From Siphonodentalium dalli (lineage: Eukaryota > Mollusca > Scaphopoda > Gadilida > Siphonodentaliidae), in the NCBI GenBank assembly GCA_032622095.1, contig CP136065.1, positions 204,424,618 through 204,488,617 of the forward strand: DNA of 64,000 nucleotides. The letters are read 5' to 3'. Position 1 is the first letter of the stretch. Each line of letters begins with the position of its first letter. The notes beneath the pieces are model-generated. The model was not told the DNA's origin. It did not search any database and saw nothing but the letters and a program-made list of their open reading frames with translations. Positions 44,108-55,823 of the stretch are shown here, in pieces. The translations under genes and the position numbers were made by a program.

Positions 44108-45150
44108 CACACAGACGAGCACTCTTCATCAGGGGCCATCTTAATGCGAGACAAGTTCTGGTGATACTCAATGTCCGATGAATCCAACCCGTCAGAATCA
44201 TGTTCCCTCTTCCGAGAAGTCAGGGCTTCCGTCATGTCGTAATCGAACACATCCTGCTGTGTGTGTGACCCTGCCGCAGGGACAGGAGGTATCGGACCAG
44301 GAGGGGACTGGTCAAAGGTCGCCAGGAGGTCCATCGCCATCACGGAGGATATCTCCTCCGGAGGGGACGATGGGGGAGGCTTACTCACCTGTATCGCAGC
44401 GGAGTCCTCCGCTGGAGTGACGGGGGTCTTCCCCAAAATCACCTTCTCGATCTCTGATACCGGAGTGGCGATGCTGGCGTAGCTCGGCTTCTGGGGAGGG
44501 GTCCTCCTGGTCCCAGAAAGGTTCTCCCTCTTCTCTGCCTCCCTCCGGCGTCGTGCCACCCTCGTCGGGCACTCGGCATCCTTGCTGTGGTGTCCTACGG
44601 CTCGGCACGTGAAGCATAAGGGTGGCCGCCCAGGGATCAGGATGCCCCTACCCACTTACAAAAATGGAGGTATCTGCTGGAATTTCATGAAAGTGAAAGT
44701 CATCGTCACCACCCGCTCACTAGTCACGAATGCAGCCTTGTCTACTTGAACAGTTACATCCCTGAGGGTATGGATAGTGCCATACCCCCTGAGGGCGCGA
44801 ACAATTACCTCGTTAGAAACGAAGTAAGGCACCCATAGCACCCTCATAGTAAATTTCTTTTCAAAGAAAGGTTTGAATTGTAGTTCAATTTCCGAAGTGA
44901 TTGGAGTGAACCCGTTAACACCCGCAGAACTCTCCAGGAAAGCGTGGTGTGCCGGCTCCTTAGAAAAAGTAATGAACCATTGATCCGGCCGTTTCAATCT
45001 GAAAATGGCGTCAATTGAGTCCAGGTCCACCATGGCATCCTTCAGAATCGCCGCAAAGTTGGTCGGCTTTAACAAACAAAAATTCGGCCCAAAGGCCCGC
45101 ATCTCGACGTTGCACCCCGCCCGAAACTCATTAACGTAGCTGCCGGCCAT
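44108..45150 (-). pseudogene. LINE ORF1 (copy D), frameshifted, C-terminus truncated
   Basis: The start is ATG 45150-45148 (MAGSYVNEFR). The first frame has IDAIFRLKRPDQWFITF and VLWVPYFVSNEVIVRALRGY and runs out at 44656. The zinc knuckle C-x2-C-x4-H-x6-C (CFTCRAVGHHSKDAEC) lies in another frame (44655-44108), so there is a shift near 44665. The tail has one AEDSAAIQVSKPPPSSPPEE module and ends in RKREHDSDGLDSSDIEY. The next residues are foreign. Confidence 0.8.
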
Positions 45151-45213
45151 CCCTGACCGACAGCGAGACAAAGGCAATTAGCAAAACTAGGTCACGTGGA
45201 AAAATTTAACAGA
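44108..45213 (-). mobile_element. U2-inserted Tx1-like LINE, copy D (only 5' part)
   Basis: It starts after a U2 5' fragment (45239-45214) and keeps the leader (CACGTGACCTAG) and ORF1; it breaks off near 44108 at the ORF1 C-terminus (MAPDEECSS). ORF2 and the 3' end are absent. As LINE truncation normally removes the 5' end, loss of the 3' part points to a later deletion or rearrangement. Its ORF1 is closest to copy E. Confidence 0.8.
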
Positions 45214-45239
45214 GCTTAGCCAAAAGGCCGAGAAGCGAT
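45214..45239 (-). ncRNA. U2 snRNA 5' fragment, upstream of LINE copy D
   Basis: From 45239 on the minus strand: canonical U2 nt 1-25 (ends GGCTAAG), then the LINE leader. Upstream, the PSE-like AAACCATTT lies at -49 to -57 (45296-45288). The U2 3' part was not found, because the element and its right junction are deleted. Confidence 0.85.
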
Positions 45240-45287
45240 ACCAATTTAGGTTTTCAATTCCAGGTCACTGTTCAAATCCACGACAGG

Positions 45288-45296
45288 AAATGGTTT
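45288..45296 (-). promoter_or_regulatory. PSE-like element of the U2 gene at copy D
   Basis: AAACCATTT at -49 to -57 from the U2 start, within a ~97 bp segment (45240-45336) shared with copy E. Confidence 0.6.
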
Positions 45297-45339
45297 GAAT
45301 CACCATCAACCAAGTTTCAAAACGAAACCACCAACAACA

Positions 45340-45840
45340 GACATCCAAGAAAAACAAACAAAACTTCAAAGTCCAAACCGGTCGAATACCGAAATTCTGG
45401 ACGAAACGACTATCAGTCTGAAGTTTACTTTCGATTTCCATTTCTCAATAAATGTATCTTTTTCCCCACCAATTTGGGACCACTGTTCCAAACGTAGAGT
45501 GAACAACCGTCTGGACGTACACTATTGACTAATCACACCTACATCTACGAAGTACATCAAAGCGTGCGTCTAAAAATAACGCATTACGGCTAATGGCAGG
45601 AAAATAGTATAATTCGAATGTGGCCGCACGGTGGTTAATATTTCAGTTTCGCCAGTGTAGATTGCTTTATGCAGCAGTATGCAGTACCTAAATAACGAAA
45701 TCTTCGTTTTGCAATCCAAGAAATCACTGGGTCTTGAAATTTTCACCGACCGAGCGGGCGGGGGATTAAACGCGCTTTATTATTACCATATAAGTACAAT
45801 AACAACAACGCTCTTTATATGTGCGTTTTGTTAGCTATAT
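45340..45840. other. Unique stretch between LINE copies D and C
   Basis: Nothing recognised. It begins where similarity to the copy E upstream region stops (after CACCAACA) and ends where copy C begins. Confidence 0.4.
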
Positions 45841-45841
45841 G

Positions 45842-48537
45842 TTGAATGTTTGGACAGAAACAGAATAAATTTTCAATAGTTTCAATTTCCATCCTGCACA
45901 AGGGGCATAATTTATAAGTTGTCATGTGGAAGGAATGCAAAAGGTAATTCACTGGCAGAATTTCGTGTATTACACGCCATGTGTCCTTAAGACCATGAGG
46001 TCCTATAAATGAATGGTGTAAATTAGACCAAGTTTTGGCTAAATCATTAGTAGGGTATCTGTTTATGATGAGTGGGGGATGAAGAATTTTGGAAAGAAAT
46101 CCCTGATAAAAAACTTTACACGAAATGTCATTAAATGAAAGATTTGGTTTAATTTCCAAATATATTTTCAAAGCTTTAAGAACAATGCCATAAAATGGTG
46201 GTGGCAATCCCGAAAAGTGGGGTATCAAATTAGAACCAAATTCGGGACGAAATTTACTGAGGGAATGACCTATCCAGTATTTGACGAAACAGCCCCAGCG
46301 AACATCTGGGAACATGATTAAACGTTGCAAGTGCCTCATGTAAAAAGCATTCAGCTTGCTAGGGATGTGAGAAAGTCCTGTCCCGCCACTCAGTTAATCA
46401 CGATAAACTATAAACTGCTTGGCGGGCCAAGGGGTCTTTCTTACCTTCCCACAAAAAGTTAAACATCTTGGAGTCAAACGACTTGTTATATGCACGAGAT
46501 AATGGAATAATGGAACAATAATACCACAATTTCGATAAAGCAAAAGTATTAATTCAGTGTGGTTTTATTAAATGGCGTCATTTTTCTGTCTAAGGCATAA
46601 TGTAATACACTAGATAATTTTTGGAGCAAGTTATGGAAATGACCATCTAAAGAGAACTCCCAACAATTTTCTGATGCGGAACCCATTGTAGGTTAAACGG
46701 TTTGTCAGTGCGACCGCGCCAAGAACCCAGAAAAATACCGGCCGATTTCTGTAGATTTAATTTCGAGCCAGAGGCCTCACCGAATGAAGTGCATAATAAA
46801 AGTAATTTAGCCACGGAGCTAGTTGTAGTAACCACTGCGGTGACATCGTCCGCATATGCAGCGAGCTTCACCGGTTCAGTGCAACAATGAACCGATAAAC
46901 CTACAATCTCCGCATCCGAACGAAGTCTCCGCAAAAAAGAAATAACTTGAAGGCCGAAACCAAAAGCCTGTAATGTCCTAAATAAGTATGAGTGATCAAC
47001 CCTATCAAAAGCTTTCGCTTGATCTAAGCTAATAAAAGCGCATGCAATATTCTTTTGGTTGACATTACGTAACAAATGAGCATTGTAGGTGAAATAAAAT
47101 CAAAAAATGTATAGTAAAATTCACGGCCTAAACCATCATCACCGGGTGACTTGTTGTTTTTCATATCCGAAACCAAAGTTTTTATTTCCTCAATAGTTAT
47201 AGGGGCATCGCATAAGGCGGAGTCAGTTGTAGATAAATGGGGTAAATCAGTGAGACAAGTATCACAAACTGTGTCATCAATTTGCTCAACTGTGAATAAT
47301 ATTCCATAAAACTCTCTAAAATGATGAAGAATATCTTCAGATTTAGTATAAGTATGATTGTCAACAGTAACAGAAGAAATATTCTTTTTAGTGCCACGGT
47401 GGTGCTCCATCCGATGAAAGTGCGGGGAAGTGGATTCCCGAGAATCCAATTCCCGCGCACGAGATCGGATGAAGGACCCACGTTCCATATCTAAATATAT
47501 GTCATGTAATTCTTTACGAATTAGTTTGATCTGATCAGCATAATTACCAGGATTGAATTTTTCAGCTGAACATAAAGAAAAGTATTGATTTTCCAAATCC
47601 CTAATGACTGATTTCTTCTGAAAAGATAACCTCTTACTGTGAGAAATGATGAAAGCCTTTACCCACATCTTGATCCCCTCCCACCAATCAGGAGTGACGG
47701 CATCAGCGGTCACACCTGAAGTGAGAGAGGACCAAAACGAGAGAAAAGCCTTCTGAAAAGATAAGTCGGAAAAAGTATTACAATTCGCTTTCCAATAACC
47801 GCGTCCTGTGGACTGGCATTGGAATCGCTGAATTTGGAATACTATAATATCATGATCAGAAATCCCGGAAACAATTAGGCGAAAAGAGTGAATTGATGAT
47901 AATAATGTAGTAGTTGCATAAAATCGATCGAGCCTAGAAAAACTAGTACCCCTACTCCCAAGTATATTTAATATCATTAGGATTTAATGTCCGAAATATA
48001 TCTTTCAAATGGTAAGTTTCTTTAATTTTGTCCCATTTGCAGGCTACTGCGAGGACCCTATCGTGACCAATTCGATTGAGCATAACGCTTTCTACGAAAT
48101 TATAATCGCCCCCGATAATAATCGGACGCTTAAGATACCAAATGCGGAATTACTCGATCGAAAAAATCACGACTGGGTCCGCCGCTATCATTTGGCGCAT
48201 AAATATTAATTAGGCGCAAAGGTTGATTGTCCAACGTAGCATCTAAAACCACCATACGTCCATCAGTATCAAAAAAGCGCTTATCAATAGTCAGTTCTAA
48301 ATGTTTAGAAATAAGAATGGCTGTGCCACGGGCTGTGTCAGTTCCAAATGACCAATAACCGTCCACATCTAAAGAAGCATTAACAGATGAGGATTCAAGT
48401 TGTCCGGAAATGTGTGTTTCTTGAAGAAATAAAATATGTAAAGAATTCATGTGAATCAGCATTTTAAGAATGCGTTGTTTCCGTTGACAGCTAAGGCCAT
48501 TACAATTGAAGGATGCAAAATTAACAGGCGCCATCAT
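45842..48537 (-). pseudogene. LINE ORF2 (copy C), endonuclease plus RT, multiply deleted
   Basis: It starts MMAPVNFASFNCNGLSCQRK at ATG 48537. The APE motifs LQETH, IYAPND and ISDHD are readable. A one-base insertion near 48133 (CTTAAGATACC; copy A has CTTAGATACC) and another near 47955 break the endonuclease. About 90 residues between ISPT and HLLRNV are deleted near 47090, removing early RT motifs. A second deletion joins FGFG to FLRRLRSD near 46945. The catalytic YADD (in AAYADDVTAVV) survives. Further breaks lie near 46650-46340 before the last frame ending CPLCRMEIET...FCFCPNIQ. Confidence 0.8.
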
Positions 48538-48717
48538 GAAGGTTAATTTTGAGCGCGACGGTACTACAGCTCGATCTAGCTGGACACAACAATACTACAA
48601 TAAAACCAAACAAAATCAAAAAGGCAGCGCGAAGACAATGCCGGTCGACCAACGAACAGCGGATTATCGCTGAACGGCGGCCGCCCAGCAAAGTCGACGC
48701 ACTGTCAACAAACCCTA

Positions 48718-48751
48718 AGAGTGCAGGGTCACCGAGTGCGATGCACTCTGG
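48718..48751 (-). other. Conserved hairpin in the ORF1-ORF2 spacer (copy C)
   Basis: GGTCACCGAGTGCGATGCAC followed by TCTGGTGACC folds into a ~13-bp stem with a CGAT loop. The same sequence is in copies A (61780), B (55282 and 55567) and E (25518), although the flanks differ. Confidence 0.6.
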
Positions 48752-49037
48752 TGACCAAGCACTCGGAAGGCACAGAGAAATAACACTGAACGGACAGCAC
48801 AGCGACAAACTCGACCGAGCAGAGAAAAGCCTAATACGGCTGTAATCTGATCGATCGGGTCTGGCACTACACCGTCCGCACAGAACAAAGAAAAATAAAA
48901 ACACAAAGAATAAGCCTCCACCAAAACACTGGTGGATGATTGCAAGTCCAGGGACGTTCCGCGTTCGGGTTGGGGGTCGATGAAGAAATGAGAATGTCCG
49001 TATAAGAAGAGTCAGTGTTCGTTGTAGATCCATGGAG

Positions 49038-50389
49038 TTACACCATCGAGTCGCACTCCGACGTCACGTACTCCTCGTCTGTCTGGTTGTTGAGGTCGGT
49101 GTAGTTTCGCTTGTAGTCGATGAGGTCGTCTGACGACTCCGAAACAGAGCGTTTCAGCGAATTCACGGGAGGTCTCGTGTCCATGTCCGAAGAAAACAAA
49201 CTTGGAGAATCCGGAAAGAATGGCATTTGGAGGTCTTCCTGTGTCGCGGTGGATAAATCCGCCGGAGGGACAGGGACTTCCCCTGAATATGCCTTCTGCT
49301 TCTCAGCAGTGGTGTCCACCACTGCTGACTCCACAGAAGGGAGCGCACAAACAGGAGCGATGTCGCCATCGCCCTGCTCCCCGGCATCGAGGGATGCCAG
49401 GATAAACTCAATTACCTCCCTCGCCATCATGGAGGAAGGCTCCTCCAGAGGGGACGAGGGCGGAGGCTTATCCCCCTGGTTCGCACCAGGGGGCGCTCCT
49501 AGCGACGACGGAGGCTGCAGCTCCGGTGGGGGGTCCCGCGGAACCTCCTGACCAGGAGGTGTCTCGCCATACAAAGCCAGTAACTCCCCCGCCATCACGG
49601 AGGTGACCACCTCCGGAGGGGACGAGGGGGAGGCTTACTCCCTTGCCCCACAGTAGAGTCCTCTACTGCAGGAACAAGGGGTGCTCCCAGTGACGCCACA
49701 GAAACTCGTGAACCGGCAGCAGCGGCGTACGTCTTCGGTGGGTTCCTCAGGACCCCCGAGGGGTTCTCCCGTTCCTCAGCTGCACGGCGCTCGGCCGCCA
49801 CACGGTTCGGGCACGCCGGTGAAGAGCAATTGTGGCCTAAGCCACGGCACGAGAAACACATCCTCGGCCTCCCCGGGATAACAACGGGACAAAATCCCCA
49901 CTTCCCGTAATTTAGAAAGAAGGGAATCAGGTCGAGGCTTCTCGGGGACACGGACATCTCCACCTGGATGTCCCCCGTGCAGTATCGGTGTCCGTCGATA
50001 ACGTTGGTAGAATCTTTCACAGACATAATCTTCCCATAGGGGCGCAGTGCCCCTAACACAAATTCCCGATTCACATGGTACGGTACCCACATGATCTTCA
50101 CCATCGTCTTCCTCTCCCAGAACGGCTGGAAATTGATGGTAAACTTCATTGTGCCACCGTCCACAGGCATGGCACAAAGTCCTGCCTGATAAAAGTCCTC
50201 CTGCGCCGAAAACACCAAATACCAGACTCCAAAACGCTCCATCCTGTAGAGTGCCTGGATTTTCGACAAGTCCAGTACATCTTTTAACGCGGCCATCAAG
50301 ATCTGCCCCGTCACCAGCCCGCGACTCTCTCCCCTAACATGCATCTGCAGTGTGCGCGCCACACGATCCTCCATAATGTCGGCCACCAT
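49038..50389 (-). pseudogene. LINE ORF1 (copy C), frameshifted
   Basis: ATG 50389-50387 (MVADIMEDRVARTLQ) is taken as the start because it lies in CGGAGCCATGG and matches copies D/E. Domains: RRM-like IQALYRMERFGVWYLVF; VKIMWVPYHVNREFVLGALR with PYGKIMSVKD; zinc knuckle CFSCRGLGHNCSSPAC (C-x2-C-x4-H-x6-C); basic RRAAEERENPSG; then proline-rich repeats of the type QGDKPPPSSPLEEPSS. A frame break near 49610 lies in the repeat region. The tail is acidic and ends TDEEYVTSECDSMV, as in copy A. Confidence 0.8.
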
Positions 50390-50462
50390 GGCTCCGTCCC
50401 TGGCGGACAAACAAAAACAAAGTGCCAATCAAAAGAATTAGGTCACGTGACAAATATCGACG

Positions 50463-50489
50463 ATCTTTGCCAAAAGGCCGAGAAGCGAT
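50463..50489 (-). ncRNA. U2 snRNA 5' fragment, upstream of LINE copy C
   Basis: From 50489: U2 nt 1-20 exact, then CAAAGATC (canonical CTAAGATC), then the LINE leader. The corresponding 3' part is lost with the truncated end of copy C. PSE-like AAACCATTT at 50545-50537 (-48 to -56). Confidence 0.9.
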
Positions 50490-51074
50490 GCCGATTTTTC
50501 GCGAAAAAAAATCGGGCTATTCAGCAGGAACCGTGAAAATGGTTTTAATAAAAGGTGTGTCGTCATCAAATCCCAGGAATCGACATGAATCCTGAAAAAG
50601 AAAGAAATATGCATGAGAAGCGAAAATGGCGAAATTCCGGTGTTTTGCATGAAGCATGTGTTCGGATTTTGTTAATATTTAGAATAAACACAAGAATTTC
50701 GTCATTTTTTTCGTGACTCCATTTGAGACGTACGACGTACGTTCTTCTGACTCTATTTAATACTGTACTGTTGATCCATTATAAGCTCATAATCGAGTCG
50801 TGCAAACCAAAATGTTGCGAAAGATGCTGAATGTCGCGAAATCTGAACCTTACTTTTTTGCAATAGTTTTCTTTGCATTTGTGAAATTACGTTAAGGGTG
50901 ATTTAGAATAAACGTTGTTCATTGTAATATGAATGCAATGCAAACGCTCTTTATCAACAATGTGTGGTATCTGTTCTTATCAGCATGACATCTAAACATT
51001 CCAAATGAAACTCTGTTCATTATCAGAAGGTACAGAGAGGTTGGAGGGGCAACTAATTTTAGATTATTTAAGAA
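50490..51074 (-). promoter_or_regulatory. U2 array spacer/promoter, copy 1
   Basis: 585 bp between the U2 3' part at 51230-51075 and the next U2 start at 50489. It is almost identical to 57248-57828 (581 bp); the few differences include GTCGAG/GTG near the PSE and a short ATTGTTCATTG insertion. Such sameness between neighbouring spacers is the mark of a tandem array homogenised by recombination. It contains the PSE-like motif near -52 and a GCGAAAAAAAATCGG hairpin just upstream of the start. Confidence 0.8.
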
Positions 51075-51230
51075 TGGGCCGATCCCGGAGGTACTGCAAT
51101 ACCGGGCCAACCCGTGGCGAGGTTAGAGCAAGCTCTAGGCCACTCGCCTACAGTCAAAAATCAGTTTAATATCGAAGTCCCCATTTGGGGACGTATCAGA
51201 TATTAAGCTGATAAGAACAGATACTACACT
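51075..51230 (-). ncRNA. U2 snRNA 3' part, downstream of LINE copy B
   Basis: Minus strand from 51230: (A)GTGTAGTATCTGTTCTTATC, stem IIa (ATCAGCTTAATATCTGAT), stem IIb (GTCCCCAAATGGGGAC), an Sm site ATTTTTG (51161-51155), stem III around AGAGCTTGCTCT and the 3' stem-loop with CCCGGTATTGCAGTACCTCC. This is U2 from nt ~31 to the end, about 156 nt, giving a normal ~187 nt together with the missing start. Residues between the Sm site and stem IV differ from the vertebrate RNA but keep pairing. The LINE A-tract abuts it directly. Confidence 0.92.
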
Positions 51231-51632
51231 TTTTTTTTTTTTATAAAAAATTTTATTCAGATAATACGAAATAATAATACAGGTTTTACAAATAATAACG
51301 ATGACAGAAATACAAATACAGAATAATACGGCGAAATAACGAAATAAATGGAAAGCTGGCTAACTGCCAGCACCGTACATGCCCCCGCTCCGATTAAAAA
51401 CAGACGAGTCTGCGATATCACAGGTTTGGAGCGAGGGCGAGAGAGCAAAAACGAGTTGGGGGATAATTCCTACCCACCCAACTCCCCACGAGAACGAAGA
51501 CAAAATACAGAGTTACCCATCCCACGCCGCAGAGACGATAAGCGTCCTGCGACTTAGGATGGATAACTCCACGGGAAAGTTAAATGGCGATAGAGTTATC
51601 GGAAATCTTCTTCTTAAAGGTACTTATACTTA

Positions 51633-54600
51633 TCAGAATGTAAATTCCACTTTGTCGTTCGAAACGCGACAGATATCAGCCGTTACCAGCCAGTATCTGT
51701 CGAATTCCGAACCGTGGAGGCGCTCGTGATCAGCGAGTATGCGAATACGCAACCGATTAAGATAATCAACAATAAGTTTTTGTGGGTGAGTGGGGCCTTT
51801 CCAAAATTTGGCCTCGTTACGAAAATACCAAATGGTGCTAATTGCTTCTGTGAGAAGAACCAGAATAGTGGCTTTGTGATGCCTGTCAAGATTTATGGGT
51901 AACTGTAAAAAGCGGACTGTTTTGGCGAGAGGTCGAATGACTGTTCTGGGCGTTATGTTATTGACCCACTGAAATATAAGTCGCCATAAAGGTTGGACCT
52001 TGGCGCAAAAACAAAATAAATGTTCGTGAGATTCATCTTCTGCACGACAAAGAGGGCATACTTCATAACGTAAAAATTTTAAATGATGAAGTAGTTGATT
52101 GACTGGCAAAATGTCATGCGCCAGTTTCCATATGTCTCTCCTCGCGACGGGGCCGATAAAGGGATTATGTTTATTGTTCCAAGTCGTGCCAAAGTGAATA
52201 AGGGGATATTTGTTAATTACAATAGGGGGCTTGACAATTGCACTTAGAAAATCCAAGTAAAATTGTTTCGTGGTGAAACCATCAAATTTAAAGTCGGGGC
52301 GGATTTTTAAATATTTTCTAAGGGCCGCCATTACCTTAGTATAAAAAGGGGGTGGTTGTTCTGAACAATGGGGAATTAAATTAGAACCAAATTCAGGCCT
52401 AAAACGGACCAGCGATAGACTTGTCCAATATGTGACAAAACAACCCCATCGGATATTGGGGAATTTCATGAACCTTTGCAGATGTTGCATGTAAAATGCG
52501 TCAAGTTTGGAAGGAATATGAGAAAGCCCGGTCCCTCCCCGCAGTTTGCTTTCGCAAACCGCGAGGCGGGACAGGGGTTCCTGCTTATTTTCCCAAATAA
52601 ATTTATGCATCTTTGAATTAAAGGAACATAGATATGCAGCAGACAAAGGGATAACAGAACAGTAATACCAGATTTTCGACAAGGCATAAGTATTAACAAG
52701 GACGGTGCGGGAGAAGGGGGTCAGTTTACGATCAAATGAATTTTGGAGTACACCAGAAAATTTTGAAAGAAGATTGTGAAAATGACCATCGAGTGTAATA
52801 TTATTTCCATACTGAATTCCAAGAAGTTTTTGATGAGGGACCCAGCGTAAGCCATGTGGCTCGTCAGTGCGATCCCTCCAAGAGTCTAAAAATATACCGG
52901 CTGATTTGTTCAGATTTAATTTAGCGCCGGAAGCTTTACCAAAAAGGGCGCAGTTAGAGAAGATATGTTCAATGGAGTTGTCATTAGTGACTATCGTGGT
53001 GACGTCATCCGCATACGCAGCTAGCTTTATCGGTTCAGTGGAACACTGAACCGACAAACCCAAAATCTGCGTATCCGAACGGAATTTAATCAGAAGGGGC
53101 TATAAGCAGAGGACGTACAAAAGTGGGGAAATACTGCATCCTTGGTGCACTGATCGCGTGACGGGAAAAACGTCAGAAATAAACTGATTTACAATAACAG
53201 ACGAAGTGATGTTATTGTAAAAAAGTTTAATCCATGAAATAAATTTGGGGCCGAACCCATATGCCGAAAGGGCACGAAAAAGATAAATGTGATCAACCCG
53301 ATCGAAAGCTTTAGCTTGATCGAGGGAAATGAGGGCACACCTAATATTTTTATGATTTACATAGTCAATGAGATTCCGCAATAAATGGGCATTATCCAAA
53401 ATTGACCTTCCGGGAACGCCGCAAGTTTGGTCAGTATGCACTAAAGTGCCAATGACGTCCCGGAGGCGGTGTGTAAAAATTTTCGAAAGAATTTTATAGT
53501 CATAATTCAGTAGACTGATAGGGCGATAATTTGAAACGAGTTCGGGGTGCTGGGGGTCTTTCAAAAGTAAAACAATAAGGGACTGTCGCTGCGAGGCTGA
53601 CAGCTGACCTGAAAGAAAACAATAATTGTATAAATTTTGTAGTGTGGGCGCGATGTAATCAAGGAATGTAAAATAAAATTCCTTGCCCAACCCATCACTA
53701 CCCGGAGACTTATTATTCTTCATTTGCGATACCGCAGATTTAATTTCATCTATGGATATAGGGGCTTCGCATAAAGTTTGGTCAGAAGACGATAGTTGGG
53801 GCAAGTCAGTTAAAAATTCTGAACAAGCAGAATTATCAATAGGCTCAGCAGAGAAAAGGTGAGAATAAAATTCCCTAAATTGAATTAAAATATCACGAGA
53901 ATCTGTGTAGGTATGATCATCTACAGTAACAGATTTAATAGTTTTACTGGAACCACGATGATTCTCCATCCGATGGAAGTGCGGGGAAGTGGATTCCTGA
54001 GAATCCAACTCCCGCGCACGAGATCGGATGAAGGACCCGTGTTCCAGCTCCAAATATAAATCGCGAAGTTGCGTGCGCAAAGCTGTAATTTGTTCTGAGT
54101 AATTACCAGGATTGAGTTTTTCCGCTGAGCAAAGGTCAAAATATTGTCGTTCAAGACTACGGATCGTAGATTTATGTGAAAAAGAAAGCCGTTTGCTATG
54201 TGAAGTGATAAAGGACTTCACCTCCCCCTTGACCCCCTCCCACCATTCGGACGTGACGGCAGAGGCGGTCACGCCCGACGTGAGAGAGGACCAAAAAGAG
54301 ACAAAGTCTTTCTGGAAAGTGCTATCGCTAAAGTTTTAGCATTTGCTTTCCAGTAACCGCGTCCGAAAGATTGACAATTAAATTTCTTTATGCGGAACGA
54401 AACGGCATCATGATCCGATAAACAGCCTACAATTTGTTTAAATGAAGAAACAGACGATAACAAGGACTCGGAGACGTAGAACCGGTCGATCCGAGAAGCA
54501 CTACCTCCCCGAGTCCAGGTATACTGTGTTGCTGTGGGTTCGAGATGGCGAAATATATCTTTCAAATGATAATTAGTTCGAATTGTAGCCCATTTCCGGG

Positions 54601-55093
54601 ACACAGGGAGGACCCGGTCGTGACCAATCCGATCGAGCGATACATCATCAACAAAATTAAAATCGCCCCCGACTATGGTCGGACGCACAGAGACCAAGTG
54701 AGGCACCACCCGGTCGAAAAAGTCACGACGAGGCCCCCCGCTGTCGTTGGGACCATAAACATTAATTAGCCGAAGTGGTTGATCATAAAAAATTATGTCA
54801 AGAACGACCATGCGTCCATCTGTATCAAAAAACTGCTTAGTAACTTCAATATTTAAATGAGGAGATATGAGGATAGCAGCACCGCGGGCAGTGTTGGTAC
54901 CGTATGAATAAAAACCTTTCATGTCAAGTGTAGCATTTAAAGACAACGCATCTAGCTGGCCTAAAATATGCGTTTCTTGCAAAAATATGATATCGATCGA
55001 TTGGAAGCGAATAAGCATTTTCAACATGCGCTGTTTTTGTGTACTGCCCAGTCCATTGCAGTTAAGGGACGCTATGTGTAAATTCGCCATCAT
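51633..55093 (-). pseudogene. LINE ORF2 (copy B), APE endonuclease and reverse transcriptase, ~1150 codons
   Basis: Start ATG 55093 (MMANLHIASLNCNGL). The endonuclease (to ~residue 235) has N11/N13, E40 in FLQETH, YGPN (113-116), GGDFN (142-146) and SDHD (226-229), all APE-family active-site motifs. A one-base loss near 54335 shifts the frame (KANAKT|...). RT follows: NKSPGSDGL, YRPISLLNYDYKI, LDQAKAFDRVDH, VHQGCSISPLLYVLCL, then a GAG-to-TAG nonsense at 53102-53100, then AAYADDVTTIV (catalytic YADD at 53015-53004). The C-terminus has CPLCRAEDESHEHLFCFC, the zinc motif usual for the L1/Tx1 group. The rest is intact to the stop at 51633. Confidence 0.88.
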
Positions 55094-55823
55094 GCTAGCA
55101 ATTTAAGGGAAAAGAGACCACAGCAACAGCAGCGAAACTAAATAAACGAATACAAATAATAAAGAGCGTTTGGTGAACTCGGGCACCAACTCGGTCGACC
55201 GGTGAACCGCGGCGTACCGCTGCACACCAGCCGACAAAGAAGGCCCCCGCGCTAACCAAAACAAACTGACAGAAGAGTGCAGGGTCACCGAGTGCTGTAC
55301 ACTCGGATGACCCAATGCAAATAAGGATGGAAAATCAAGAAGGTGCGGATGGCATAGCGACAAACGCGATCGATCAGAAAACAGTCTAAAACGCCCGTAA
55401 TCTGGTCGACCGCACTCGTCGACACACCACCCACACACAATAGAGATTAAGGTAAACAAAGAGACAGAGCGACAACGACGCCGGTCAGTCAGCGAACAGC
55501 GGATTACCGGTGAACGAGAACCGCCCGGCGAAGTCGACGCACTGTCAACAATGCATAAGAGTGCAGGGTCACCGAGTGCGATAATACACTCTGGTGACCA
55601 AGCACTAAAGAGACAAAATAAAATAACGTTGAGCGGACAACACAGCGACCTGGTACGTCGATACGCTGTCCACCCAGAACAATAGAAAATAAAATAACTT
55701 CGCCAAAACACTGGCGAATAGAAGGGAAATCAGGGACGGTCCGTGGTCGGGGTGGGGGTGGTTGTAGAATAAAGAACGTCCGGGTACACAGTTCCAAGAA
55801 TAGTTGTACTAACATTTAGTGAA
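55094..55823 (-). other. ORF1-ORF2 spacer of copy B with the hairpin in duplicate
   Basis: GGTCACCGAGTGC...GATGACC (~55282-55312) and GGTCACCGAGTGCGATAATA...GGTGACC (~55567-55599) are two versions of the conserved hairpin, each preceded by a GAGTGCAG segment. The spacer is ~230 bp longer than in A and C because of this duplication. No conserved protein is seen. Confidence 0.55.

Larger units (their letters stand above)
45842..50462 (-). mobile_element. U2-inserted Tx1-like LINE, copy C (3'-truncated, decayed)
   Basis: It starts after the U2 5' fragment at 50489-50463 and holds a leader, ORF1 (50389-49038), a 500-bp spacer with the conserved hairpin, and a badly broken ORF2 (48537-45842). The 3' end is missing: similarity to copy A stops at the C-terminal zinc motif (CPNIQ) near 45842. 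ORF1 tail and ORF2 are almost the same as in copy A, so A and C form one subfamily. Confidence 0.85.

Noticed and set aside
48521-49033. Minus-strand Cys- and Ser-rich frames between ORF1 and ORF2 (also 55103-55711, 61574-61996, 25309-25887)
   Set aside because: Alike in A and C only because the DNA is alike; in B and E the frame and residues are not kept. Better explained as spacer RNA.
44178-50337. Plus-strand frames of 60-158 codons opposite LINE ORF1 (for example 49120-49551 and 55972-56448)
   Set aside because: They lie antisense to the proline-rich ORF1 tail, whose GC-rich codons leave the other strand open; no independent domain.
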